NCBI GenBank assembly: GCA_016801885.1
Contig: JAFBJY010000320.1
Span: 20,001-84,000, forward strand
Direction: 5' to 3'
Origin: Toxotes chatareus
Taxonomy: Eukaryota > Chordata > Actinopteri > Toxotidae
Length of the DNA stretch: 64,000 nucleotides
Position numbers and translations under genes: made by a program
In this document: one piece after another, positions 46,309 through 57,460 of the stretch
Layout: each line of letters opens with the position of its first letter
Numbering within the stretch: position 1 is the stretch's first letter
Notes under the pieces: generated by a model
Told to the model about the DNA's origin: nothing
Databases searched by the model: none
Seen by the model: the letters and a program-made list of their open reading frames with translations, nothing else

Positions 46309-46495
46309 GGTGCACCGTTCCCAGCGGCACTGCAATGCCAGGTCGATGCATGGAGTGAGCGGAGCAAGCTCCCTTTTCAGCTCCCTCTCCTAAAAATGGG
46401 TTTAATACGTTATCCCCATATAGGGGACATATCAGATATTAAACTGATAAGAACAGATACTACACTTGATCTTAGCCAAAAGGCCGAGAAGCGAT
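46309..46495 (-). ncRNA. rnu2: U2 snRNA, unit 15
   Basis: 187 nt. One substitution, GTCGATGCATGG for GTCGATGCGTGG (plus strand), at a CpG. Confidence 0.95.
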
Positions 46496-46633
46496 GAGGC
46501 CCAAGCGTTTGACGTCCAAATCAAGCTCTTGGTACAACCGTCACTTGTCGCGGTGTCCCGTTTGTAAGCCAGCATATCAATTGCCGCCACTTAGCAACTC
46601 CGCCCATCTGTCTGCTGTGTACTTTTCCCTGCC

Positions 46634-46819
46634 GCTATACAAAGATGTTTGACTTTTCACCAACTCAAAAGGCTCAGCCATACGGCAAAGCCGGCCAAAA
46701 ATAGCTTCAACTCATTGGTGTTCCACACCAAAGCCTAGAAATAAAGCATACTAGAACAACATCTAGCACACATTTCTTCCACAAACAAGCAGCAAAGTCG
46801 GACAGGAGAGCTCACACTT
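46634..46819 (-). pseudogene. Permuted U5 fragment block, unit 15
   Basis: U5 3' part 46671-46724 plus swapped flank, majority form. Confidence 0.85.
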
Positions 46820-47074
46820 CATTTTGTCATGGAAAGGCCACGCCCACTTCCCCAATTCCAATGGGAACACGGGGAATTGTCATGACTAAACACGCCACTC
46901 TGTAGCGTACGCCAGAGAGCTTCTGCAGAGCAACACTGCCGCTCTGTGGACAGACTGCAAAAGCTGACATGTAACTCCAAATCAACAAAGCCACTTCACA
47001 AAATGGAGAGCCTTCAACAGGTTAGCACATGGGCATTCCTGACACATTGTGTTTTCTTCTTCTACGCCACGCAA

Positions 47075-47237
47075 CAGGGGAGAGCGCGAACGCAGTCCCC
47101 ACTACCAGAAATTATGCAGTCGAGATTCCCACATTTGGGGAATTCGCAGGGGTCAGCACAGCCGGAGTGCAATGGCTGAGCCTCACTCTGGGTGAACCAC
47201 CTTGTTGATCATGGTATCTCCCCTGCCAGGTAAGTAT
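47075..47237 (-). ncRNA. rnu1: U1 snRNA, unit 15
   Basis: 163 nt with canonical GCGCGAACGCAG terminal hairpin; one private change CACTCTGGGTG. Last complete U1 of the array. Confidence 0.95.
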
Positions 47238-47447
47238 GAGTTGCAGTTGGAAGAGAGCGGGTGGTGGTCACCGGGCACAGCACTCTGGCTGACGGTGCCT
47301 ACAATGCATAATCCCACATTTCAGTGCCTTGAGCATCAGCTCCCCTTAGTATGTTACATTTATGGCTGAAAAGACACAAACACTGCTGCAAATAGGCTGC
47401 GGCGTGCGGCAAACGCGCTTTGTTGGGTCTACCCATCATGCACTGCT
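47238..47447 (-). promoter_or_regulatory. U1 promoter, unit 15
   Basis: All elements intact; STAF site 47430-47447. Confidence 0.75.
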
Positions 47448-48103
47448 CTGCCAAAAACAAAGGAACACTGTGTGAAATGCCACTAGTCAAGCAAAGGCCC
47501 ACGTGGGACACTTTTCAAAACATTTCACTAAATGAACTAAACACTGACATGAACTACTAACATGTATTGACTTACTGAAAACCTTGGAGCTGATCTGGAC
47601 TTTCCTGTGGTTTCCTCTTGTCCTTGTAACAGCAGTAGCTCCTCCCTTCCTTGTCAATAATTGTGCAGAAATATCTGAGTGCTTCTTTCTTCCTAAATCA
47701 TGAGCAAGTCCTGTCCAGTCCAACTGTTTCTGCTCCTGTTTGACTTCTGAACTTGTCTCTGGCTGTGTGTCCACTGCTCTGCCAAAAACAAAGGAACACT
47801 GTGTGAAATGCCACTAGTCAAGCAAAAGGCCCACGTGGGACACTTTTCAAAACATTTCACTAAATGAACTAAACACTGACATGAACTACTAACATGTATT
47901 GACTTACTGAAAACCTTGAAGCTGATCTGGACTTTCCTGTGGTTTCCTCTTGTCCTTGTAACAGCAGTAGCTCCTCCCTTCCTTGTCAATAATTGTGCAG
48001 AAATATCTGAGTGCTTCTTTCTTCCTAAATCATGAGCAAGTCCTGTCCAGTCCAACTGTTTCTGCTCCTGTTTGACTTCTGAACTTGTCTCTGGCTGTGT
48101 GTC
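47441..48103. repeat. Two 331-bp elements, unit 15
   Basis: 47441-47771 (G form) and 47772-48103 (A form, one extra A), the reverse of the usual A-then-G order. Confidence 0.95.
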
Positions 48104-48540
48104 CACTTACTGCAGCCTCTGACATCAGACTGTAGAATGTTGATACATCAAAGGCATCAAAGGACAAACACACACACACACACACACACATACTGGTACT
48201 TATATCTTTGTGAGGACACTCTCTGGCATAATGCATTCCCTCGCCCTAACCTCTCTCTCTCTCTTAGCATCTCAGACCTATGTCAGTACCTGTGCCTCTG
48301 TCAAAGAATACAAAAAAAAAACAATAGACCTGTACACACATAAAGTCATGTATTCATGTAGTCATCTGTGAATGTGTGTTTGATGAGTGCAAAGTGAAAA
48401 TGCTGCATGAACCTTGTTTTTGTAAAAGCTTCTCTTGTTTCCTTTGCTTCTTACAACTGTATATTTTTCAAGCATCATCTGTCATATTGAAGAAATAAGT
48501 TCATTCAGTAGTTATTTTTTTTTTATTGTCATCATGTACA
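48104..48540. repeat. Truncated terminal unit of the array
   Basis: First 437 bp of a unit spacer, ending at ATCATGTACA before U5. The (CA)n tract is uninterrupted here, unlike other units. Sequence after 48540 has no counterpart in the array, so this is the true right edge. Confidence 0.9.
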
Positions 48541-51500
48541 GTGGACTGGTAACCTCGCTCACAGCTGCTTCTTAGTTACACAGTTTACATTTCCTGATTT
48601 GAGAGGAATACACTGTGGAGGGTGTGTGGAGGAAAAACAAAGCAGTAGCTCCCTCAGAGAGGATCAATGAATGAGGCCAACTGATTGTTTGTATAATAAC
48701 CATCTGTGGTTATACACCTGAGAGCAGAATGATAAATGAATGACATCTACTTTGCACCTATGTTGCTGGGACAAAGGAGGATGAAAGAATGATGAAGAAT
48801 TATTTTCTTTCTGGTAAAGAATAGATTGAATATGGAGGCTTCATTGGACATAATAGCTGTTTATCAAAGAGCTGCTGGTGTCAATATTATGTGTTGATTT
48901 TTCTAAACATTGGTTTAATAAGAATCTCTCTGCAACGTGAAACCAATTTTGTGGGAAGGCTGAGTTACCTTGAAGTATTTCACCACCTGACAGCAGCAAA
49001 GCTGGAGCTTTTTTTTTTCATCTGTCTGATGATTTAACAGACAGACTATCTATGGTTTTTTGAGTCTCATATTGAAGGGTCACTGCCCTCCAGAATGACC
49101 CCATTATAAACTACTAGTGTAGTCAAAGCATCTTCAGCAAGCAGCTGAACTCCTCTTCTTCTTTCTCCTCAGCAGTCCTGCCTCTCTTTCTTCCCTCTGA
49201 GCTCCTCAGGCTGCTGAGCTGTAGGACTCTTCAGACTAGCTGCTACAGACGGCTCCACTATGGCTCTGATTTGTCTGCTAAATAAAGCTGTTTGACAGTT
49301 GATTTAAATACCATGTACAGTTCAGCAGCTCTGAGGAGAAGAAGTGAATCAGTGTCTCAGTGTCCAGTGTCTTTGTCTCTGTGTCTTCTGTGAGCCAGTG
49401 GAGGAGTTTCTGTGGATGAAGATACTGAATGTTAGTTGGAACATCTGCACAGATTATAGTACAATGTGACTCACAGAGAAATACATCAGATCAATGAAGC
49501 AGATGCATCATGAAGCAATAAAACTGTCAATTGTATCATTGTCAATGTTTCAGTCTATAGAGTTTTTCTTGTCAGTGAGGTTGTGAATAATTTTCAGTGT
49601 TGAAAAGTTAAAACACTTTCAACAGTAGTTTTCAACATCAGTTCTAAAATCTGCAGACTAACACCGAGGCCACAGAGTTTTCTCCGAAAATAAAGTTGTT
49701 GTGAGCATCTTCTGTATTTTCAGAGAAGCTCACCAGGGAGTCCAGAACTGTACCAAGGCATCTGAAGTTTTCCTCAGCTTCAGCATGTTGGCTATCAAGT
49801 GAAACTGGCTCTGTGTTCAGATCTTGTTTTGTACTGATAAATAATTATTTATTGATTTCCAGCTGGCTAATGAAACAGCGTGTTTGAAAGTTGACAGTAC
49901 AGTGATATTCATTTTGTCTTTTCAGATCTCACCAATCACTGTACACATTTGTTTTTATTGTGACATTTATTCCTAATTGCAGCTTTGAACTGATGATCCA
50001 TCACCTCAGAGGATGTTTTTTTTTCTGATTTGTTGTTGTTGTTCCAGATGGTTGAACACTAACACCAACAGTCCCTACAAAGATCCCATTATTCTGTGTT
50101 GACTGACTGTGGATCATCTTTCTTCCTCCTCTAACTCTTCTATGAACAGACACTGCAGCTGGTGTCTCTGTTCACAGCAGAGTGAACTCCTGTAAAGGAG
50201 AATAAGTGAAGTGGAAAGAGAAGATGGAGACTCACTTCTCTCTCTGCCAGGATATTTAGGACTGTTTCCATTAATGATGAGATCCAGTTCTCTCTGTGGA
50301 GTAAAGGCCCAGTGGCAGAGACCAACACACCTCAAACTGGATCTGAACCAGAAAGTGATGCTCTGCTCTACAGTCGCTTGGCTCTCAGTCAGAGGCAACG
50401 TGTTATTAAAACCAGGTAAATGAGGGAAACTTTTATGGGTTTTACATGATGAAACAATGAAAACCACTGGGATGGAGTCAGCAGAAATAGGCGGAGGAGC
50501 TCTTTATTCAGGACAGAGACCAACAGCAGAGGAAAGTAGAGCTCCAAGAGTCATTAGCACCAGAGAACAAGTATCACAGAGTGTCTGCAACTTTACTGTG
50601 AATCATCCACTGCTGGAGGTCACAGCTCAGAGTGGAGAGAGAGCTGTGTAATGTGCTGTCACAGTCAGAGCTTAAATCAATACACATCTTTTCTCAACTG
50701 TATCCTGATACTGGATGGATGGAAAGTCACGTTGGCACTTTCAGACTTTCTACTTGTTTTGTAACTGACGAGAGTCTGTGGAAAATCATGATGCAAAGAG
50801 GAAGAACCATAATAACTCTACAAACCCTATGATCAACCCAACAGCAAATTCACTGATGGACCAGGGTTCACACATTTACAGTGTGAACCATGTGTGAATG
50901 CATTACACCATCACACTGAAGCTCCACTCTGGCAGGTGAAAAGTAGCAGCTGAACTGCAGCATGTGGACAGAAGGAGGAATATATCTGTCTACACCCTGC
51001 AACAGTAGAGTCAGTGGAGACGAGGCTGCAGTGCAGGAGAACTGGACTTGGGATCTGGGGAAAAAAAGGATAGGATGGAAATAAGAGATGATAAAGAGAT
51101 GACTGTACAACTGTGATTTCATCAATTTGAAGTAACACTGAAAAAATGGAACCATATGAGAAAAATAAAAAGTGTAAACAGTGGTAATTGTTTTGTACTG
51201 TAGAGAGAACAGCAGTCGTCTCTGCCTCTTTCCATGGTGCTGACTGAGAGCTTGTTAATGCTTCACTTCACAGTCCACATTGTTTGGAGTTGAGGAAAAT
51301 CTACAGCAACAGGATTAAAAATAAAGTAGCAACTCTCATAAACCTTCAAATGATTCTTTTTTAAAACTAATTGTCTTCATCCTGTGTTGCAAAAAATAAT
51401 GTGTGAACTTCATTATAGAGGCTAATGGGCTCATTATTGGCTAATTGCAGCAGGTTACTGCCATCAGCCTGGAGGACACTTTATGCTACTTCCAACAGGA

Positions 51501-52063
51501 TTTCAGCAGATACATTAACATGAATGTTGTACACACTCCATCTATCTGTTAGTAGTTGTGTACAGTTCAGCTGCTGCTGTCCTTGGTGCTGAATTCACCA
51601 ACCCAGCTGAATGGTCCTGAGTGAACAGTGAACACATGAATATCTCTTTGACCAAAAGCAGCTTCAGTTCCTGCAGACAGTCCCTATGAGGAGTAGTAGT
51701 TAGTTGAGTGGAGAAGCACTTTTATTTGTGGAGCATCTATCAAATCAGTCCAGAGTGAGTCCTCAGGGTCTAAAAGATCTCACAGCTTCTTCTCTCAGTC
51801 AACACAGCCTCAGATTCACCAACATCAGCTTGACACACTGACATCCAAAGGTTTGCTGGAGGACAGAAACACTGTGGGCTGGAAATGAATTATGAAACAA
51901 GGCTCTTAGAGGTCAGGAGCTTCTCTCCCTCCTCTTCACTGGCTTCACTTCACTCCTTGAGACAAATCATGGTTGTGAAGCTGAATGAAATGAGTTGGAC
52001 TTGTCCACATTAGTCCTGCTGTAAGTCCTGAACCATGAAACGCGGCTTTAGTAGCAACATACT

Positions 52064-52064
<1 letters not shown>
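48541..52064. other. Intergenic region, no gene recognised
   Basis: Unique-looking AT-rich vertebrate sequence. An AATAAA hexamer lies at 49281, after a pyrimidine tract ending in CTCCTCAG (about 49158-49172) that could be a last-exon acceptor, but no recognisable protein follows. Frames at 50114-50467 and 50868-51155 show no family I know. I see no RNA gene. Confidence 0.6.

Positions 52065-52102
<38 letters not shown>
52065..52102. repeat. (AC)n microsatellite
   Basis: Uninterrupted AC dinucleotides, 19 repeats. Confidence 0.97.
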
Positions 52103-52106
<4 letters not shown>

Positions 52107-52355
52107 GACTCACACACAGACACAGTCTCTTCCTCTCTGGATAACAGTTCCGGTAGGTGTCGCTAATGTCCGTGTGAAAGCAGCAGAAGAAGCAGCGACA
52201 GAGTCTCCAGCTCTTGTGTTCATCAGCAGCGTTCACACTGGGATTTCTTCCTCCGCTCGGCTTCATCTGCAGCGCTTTCTCTTCTGGAAATGAACCGCTG
52301 GACACGGAGCTTCGTCGGGAAGAGCGCGGAGCTTTGCAGCTGATTAAAGGACACC

Positions 52356-52592
52356 ATGCTTTACTTCTGGATACACACCGTGTGGATCCCCGCCGTCGCT
52401 TTCCTCTTTGGATTTCAAGGCAAAGGATCGTTTCACTCTTTTCATTTCATGTCCTGGCGTTTTCCACTAGGAAACACCGGAGCTGAGAGGGAAATTCCAG
52501 CTACCGTGGATGTTTATTGTGCGTGTGTCCGTCTGATGCTGACTCGAGTTGTGAAGGTCTGTGAAGTGACGTCCCTTCCTGAAAACAGCTGA
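52356..52592 (+). CDS. Weak candidate first exon with signal-peptide-like start
   Basis: An ATG in fair context (GACACCATGC) lies inside a locally CpG-rich stretch (about 52200-52500), unlike its AT-rich surroundings. The first 22 residues include the hydrophobic segment IPAVAFLFGF and could be a signal peptide. The frame stays open for 78 codons but the later part matches nothing I know, so the exon, if real, may end anywhere before 52592. No downstream exon could be identified in the window. Not recognised as any particular family; it could equally be chance. Confidence 0.2.
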   Translation: MLYFWIHTVWIPAVAFLFGFQGKGSFHSFHFMSWRFPLGNTGAEREIPATVDVYCACVRLMLTRVVKVCEVTSLPENS

Positions 52593-55147
52593 CATGACAG
52601 AGAGGTCTGCGCTCCTCACGGCGAAGCCTCTGACTTTCTGCTGCTTCCTGTTACAGCAGAGCTCTGTTTGCTCTAAATGAAGTTAGTGATGAGTGGAGCT
52701 GAGCCGAGCTGACAGCAGTCTTCATGTACAGTAGCAGTGTGTGACACAGAGAGCAGAGCAGCCTCAGAGGCTGATGGTACAGCTGACAGCTTCAGCACAG
52801 TCTCCTCTCAGCACAGTAGTAGAGTAGTGCAGAAACATGTGGAGCCTGTTGGACTGTCTCCACTGCTGGACTTATTTCTGAGAGCTGGTCTCTCTGATGA
52901 AATGTGTGTGTGTGACATTTGTATTAGGCCGTATGCAAGTTAGCTTGTGTGTATTGTTAAATAGCTGTAAATACCAAACCTAACCACAGAGTGGACTCTG
53001 GATACAAACCCCAGTCTCCCACCTCCACTGCTGTTAATAAACTTCATTACCTCATTCATTCAGAAAATCTGTTTTCTCTGAACATCATCCAGCCACATTA
53101 TGTTTCACACATAATGGATTTGCTTTTCAGTTTACTACAGTTTAGTGTATTTAGTGTATGTGGTTGTAGTGAGCGAGGGAGTGAGAGAATGAATACAGGA
53201 AGACAGATGGATCAACACGGTGAACAAAACATACAGGTGTACAATGACAGTGTTGTGGTAAAGCTGAGTTACAATCCAATATCATAATACAGAGAGGGAA
53301 TATATACTTCATTAAAATGAGCAGTGAAAGAGCACAGACGAGTCACATCAATTCACTGAACTCCTCCTGTCACAGTCACAGAATAATGATCACATTACTA
53401 TAGAAACTTCTGGATAAATGATGGAACAGTTCCTCATTTTCTCCGACCACAAAGAAAATGTGTTTTTTGAATCATGAAAATCTTTAAAACGAATTTTGTG
53501 AGAAAAAAAGGGAAAAATGACAGAAGAAATTTTTCCTCTCTCTTCAAAAACTTTCAAGAGTCATCATGAAGAAATAAAGTACATCATTGTGTTTAATAGT
53601 GAACTGGAAACACAGAGCCTGGAAATGACAGAGTCAAACTGGCTGTTGTGGTGTAATTGTGGTTATAATAATAAAATTCTACAGCTGCTGCAGTGAGAAC
53701 TTTTCTTTCATCCTTCTTTTCCATCAAGATGTCAAGATGATTGTTTGTGCTTGCATCTTAAAATAAAGGTTAGTAGACACATTAAGGTCTCATCTATCTG
53801 CACAAACAAATGTCTCTTGTGTTCTATTCATCCAGTCAGCTAATAATATTCACAGTCTCATAGTAAACAAACAGAAACATAATGTATCACACAAGCTGCT
53901 CCACATAGACCTAGCATAGCATTTGGAGCAGGCACACAATTAAATTCCTCAAAGGCCAAATGTATTTTCTGTGTCATTCTTCAGAATGACTGTGGGCTCT
54001 GTTACATCTAAACAAGATGTGTGTGTGTGTGTGTGTGTCCCACTTTATTCCAAAACACCAATCAAATATTCCATTAGTGCTTCAGGACTGTGCAGTTTGT
54101 TAGAGTTAAATTTAGGATCCATTTTTCAAGAGAACTTCTCAGAACTTTTTCAGTCTGTGAACCTTTAAACATATCAGCTCTCTCACACTGACTGAGGCTG
54201 AATTCTGAACAGATACAAGATTTGGAGCTTAGTGACCATCATCAAAAGACAAGGAAACAGAAGAAAGGAAACATTTCTGAATGAATGTATCATTTCCTCA
54301 TATGAAATAGTTTCACTGCTTAATAATTAAGATCCTTCAACAACTAGGACTTAATACAGTCCTGTAGCTGAGCTGCATGGAGCAGAAAACAAGAATCAGA
54401 GCTGAGAGTCTAAAGTGGCAGAGTTAAACTTCCAAACTTATTCTGTCCTCACAGTCATCAACAGTTTTCCCTACACTCAAAACACAGCAAATGAACACTC
54501 ATCCAAATGCATCACATGCCACCTCAAACACATCAACATATTTTAGATTCCAGTTTCAGGACTAAGGTTTTCAAGGCAGGAAGGAAATCACTGATTGTTT
54601 TACTGTCCCTTAACCAAAGAGGGTGAACATGAACACAGCCTGAAACGCTTCATGCAACAGCTGATCCAGCTTTAAGTCCCACGACTCATTCTGGAGATTT
54701 ACTACAGGACATAATTGTATTGCACTGAAATGAACTAAAAATCAAGGCTCAAAGCCAAAAGGAGATTTGAACCTAGTGTTCAGTATAAGACACAAGTGGA
54801 CTCAGTGATAGGTAAATGTAAGAAGGCTGAAACTTTAAAGCACAATAATAAGTAGATGATTGTAGAAGTGGAAACAGTGTGTGCTGGTTAGTTTGCATTG
54901 GACTGGGAGATTATTTCTCCTGAGTCTTAAACTCTGCTTCTTTGTTTTTGGGCCAAATCTTGAGAGATGATGAAAATGATTCACACATTGGAAATAAGAA
55001 GATTTTACCAACACATCAAAATGTTTCCTGTTCACAGCACTTAAAGTGAAGTCCTCCATCAAGTATCATCATACATCACAGACCTGACCTACAGTACATT
55101 GACGTAACTTCTGGCCTAAATTCTTGGTACCTTTTATCCAATTTGAC
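52593..55147. other. Intergenic region, no gene recognised
   Basis: Unique AT-rich sequence without convincing coding frames, RNA genes or mobile elements apart from the TG microsatellite listed separately. Confidence 0.6.
54018..54038. repeat. (TG)n microsatellite
   Basis: About 10 TG dinucleotides. Confidence 0.95.
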
Positions 55148-55825
55148 TGTCATGACTAGCCCCTAAGGGGGGTGTTTTTGGATCATTTTGGGACTCTGGA
55201 ACTCTAGTTTAAGTTTTAGCTATAGTTCCTGTTTTATTTTGAAATTTCTGCCCTTGTGTATCTGGTCTTGTTGTACTTCCTGTCTTTGTCTTGTTTCCCG
55301 CTTTTGTAATTGTCTGCCCCGCCCTAATTGGTTTCACCTGTTTCCCCTTACCTGTTGTGTGTATATATAGTCTGCGTTTCCCTTTGTCCAGTGTCAGTTC
55401 GTTTTTGTCTCATGTTTAGTCTCATGTCTTGTCCCATGCATTTGCCTCATGTTTCGGTCTCTAGCCCTTGGCTCATGTTTTTTTTCGCCTTGTCTTGATT
55501 TCGTCTTGCTTTTCGTCTTTGCATCCAAGGTCAGGTTTTGTATTAATTTGTCACTTTGTTTCTTGTTAGGTTTTGTTCCTTGTTTAGTCGTTTTCCTCGT
55601 CAGAGTGATTTTGTCTTCACGTTTTGTAACTTTTGTTTTAGTGCCTTTTTCCCCTTAATGGGTGATCTTTTGTTTGTTATTTTGTCCAGTTAGTTTGTCT
55701 TCCTCCTCCTCCGTGAGTGATTTTCGGTTGTTACTTTGTTTGAATAAATAATTATTAGTTTGGACTACGTCTGTGGGGTCTTGCATTTGGGTCCTAGTCC
55801 TTGCCTTCTTCCCAAAGTCGTGACA
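55148..55825 (+). mobile_element. Solo LTR of an LTR retrotransposon with 5-bp target duplication
   Basis: The 678-bp element begins TGTCATGACT and ends AGTCGTGACA: TG...CA ends with short inverted repeats. It is flanked by TTGAC at 55143-55147 and again at 55826-55830, a perfect 5-bp target-site duplication. Inside, a TATATATAG box lies at 55362-55370 and an AATAAA poly(A) signal at 55743-55748, the order expected for U3-R-U5 on the plus strand. No gag, pol or second LTR is present, so it is a solo LTR left by recombination between two LTRs. Ty3/Gypsy is the likely superfamily given the 5-bp duplication and the T-rich teleost LTR style, but the sequence alone does not prove it. Confidence 0.88.
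55362..55370 (+). promoter_or_regulatory. TATA box of the solo LTR
   Basis: TATATATAG preceded by GC-rich sequence (CTGCCCCGCCC about 45 bp upstream); the likely U3 promoter. Confidence 0.6.
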
Positions 55826-55909
55826 TTGACTTGAAAATTAAAAATATTGACGGAATTTTTTAAACTATTGAATTCCAAATAAAGATAATTGACTTTAAAC
55901 TTAACAAAA
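55826..55909. other. AT-rich gap between LTR and retroelement
   Basis: After the TTGAC duplication, AT-rich sequence with no feature. Confidence 0.5.
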
Positions 55910-56174
55910 ATCAGTCGGGGGCCTGCCCCAGTAGGCCTGCCTCGACAAAAAGGAAAAGAACTAACAGAAATGGAGTAGAAAAGACTTTCTTCCTTCTAAT
56001 TTTCCTCTTTGAGCACCTACCTGAATAGATCCACGAACACCTGTATTCTCCAACGCAATCCGGAACCAGCAGAGAACCCCCGGCCGGGGGGGAAGATTCA
56101 ACTTCGGACCCTGGAGATACAGGACTCACAGGTAGGCCCCCACTGACCAAAGTATTCTTTTTTACAGGACCAAG

Positions 56175-57150
56175 ATGACCCATTCCAGCCTAAGGAGGGA
56201 GACTACAACAACACAAAACAGGAACAGAAATAGAGACAGAAATCAACAAACACGAAATAGAGGTATAATAAATAATAGAGGAAGAGAACAAAAAGAAAAT
56301 AATTTTCAAAATCCCTATGTAGCACCAGATAGTTTTACCAGCCAATTGGCCAAAAATTACTTCAAACTAATCCAGGCTGTACACCACAAGAATGTCATTG
56401 ACAGAGCCATTACTAACCAAGCTCCACCTAAGGGGATGATGAGGCATATGAACAAACTCACAATGTTCATTAAACCCTCCTCTCCCACTGAACAGGTTAG
56501 GTCGGCCATTAAAGAGAATACACAGCAATGGATGGATAATAATCTCTCCATCCTCCAAGAACATTACTTTAAAATTATAATGGAATACAATCACTTACCT
56601 TTTAACGAGGTAGCATTTCAGATTGCAATAGGCTGGGCCAAAAAAAGATATAACACCAGATTGACCCAGCCTACAATTGAAGCGTTCTCTATTAGAGTGT
56701 CAGTCGGAGCTCTCCCACGTCTCCGATTCATTGTCCCCGTCTCTGATGGGATCTCCGGGAGATTCCCAATCCAGCCCGGACCTGGGAGGTAGGGAAGAAT
56801 TCCCACCGTTGCCCGAACCACAGGGGGCGCTCTCACTCCAGCCCGATGGCATGGATGAGCAAGTAGGAAATAGAGAAACACCAGTGGTAATACAACAACC
56901 AGGTGAGAACGCACCACCTAGAAAGTTAATACAGAGCGGTGTCAGAAACTCCCAATCGACACCTGTGGGAGAAGTAACTGAGGAAATCATCCCAACAACT
57001 AAACTGGGACACATTCCTCCCCCACTCACCCTCTCGCCCATTGTGTGTCTCCCTCACGGGGAAACAATTCAAAATCCCCACCTACACGAGCTCCCCCAGC
57101 CACCTGGGGGCGGCCGTTCAACGCCCCCAGCAACGGCACGGATGGGGTAG
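56175..57150 (+). pseudogene. Retroelement ORF1, N-terminal part (frameshifted)
   Basis: Starts MTHSSLRRE, with an Asn/Arg-rich basic stretch in residues 10-45 that suggests nucleic-acid binding, then a mixed helical region. Near 56690-56720 the meaningful frame shifts: the continuing sequence (acidic/Pro-rich, with SPSLMGSPGDSQSSPDLGG) is in another frame that runs to 57150. A further switch leads to the 57041-57460 frame. The domain upstream of the SGNH part is not one I can name. Confidence 0.55.
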
Positions 57151-57460
57151 GGGCATGAGATCACCGTCAGCCTCATCGGAAGATGACTTTACCCCACACA
57201 ACAAGATCAAGAGACCCTGCAAAGAAAGAAGAAATAGGAGTGAGGGTCACCTCCACACAATAACTACAAAATTTCAACAGAAATCAAAAGAAACAAGGGT
57301 AGGAAAATCCTATCAAGAAGCTAGAGTTCCCTATTCAAACGTGGCAGTAAGAGAGGATAACCCTCAAATGCAAAATATCTCCCAGGACGATCGAGAAAAC
57401 ATTTTCCCTTCTAATGTCTCTTCAGGTGGTGTTACCGGCCGAGGCAGCAGAAAAAACTGA
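57041..57460 (+). pseudogene. Retroelement ORF1, middle part (separate frame)
   Basis: Basic, Ser-rich linker (RSPSASSEDDFTP, KRPCKERRN) overlapping the end of the preceding frame. Codon content looks protein-like, but no domain is recognised. It continues ORF1 after a frameshift and leads into the frame containing the SGNH-like domain. Confidence 0.45.

Larger units (their letters stand above)
4938..48540 (-). repeat. Tandem U5-U2-U1 snRNA gene array, 15 units plus a stub
   Basis: Fifteen near-identical units each contain U5, U2 and U1 genes in the same orientation. A unit is: CA-repeat spacer (about 610 bp), U5, spacer (about 400 bp), U2, spacer with a permuted U5 fragment (about 580 bp), U1, U1 promoter, then one to five 331-bp elements. 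Units 3, 4, 6, 9 and 13 have one 331-bp copy; 5, 7, 8, 10, 11, 12 and 15 have two; unit 2 has four; unit 14 has five; unit 1 has a partial one. Without the 331-bp elements all units are 2.24 to 2.27 kb. Human RNU2 and amphibian embryonic U1 genes are also known as tandem arrays, but single-gene ones. Linkage of U1, U2 and U5 has, as I recall, been reported in a flatfish together with 5S rRNA; no 5S gene is visible here. Confidence 0.95.

Noticed and set aside
4938..48540. CRISPR array
   Set aside because: Repeat units are kilobases long with snRNA genes and there are no short direct repeats with unique spacers; the genome is eukaryotic.
4938..48540. 5S rRNA, U4, U6 or tRNA genes inside the unit
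   Set aside because: I looked for their hallmark sequences (5S internal control region, U6 ACAGAGA box, U4 5' stem-loop, tRNA A and B boxes) on both strands of the reference unit and saw none.
50114..50467. 117-codon minus-strand frame as a gene
   Set aside because: No recognisable domain, an acidic low-complexity end, no splice or promoter context; likely chance.
56128..56167. Possible intron (CAG/GTAGG ... TTTTTTACAG) just before retroelement ORF1
   Set aside because: About 40 bp is too short for a vertebrate intron and nothing else supports splicing.
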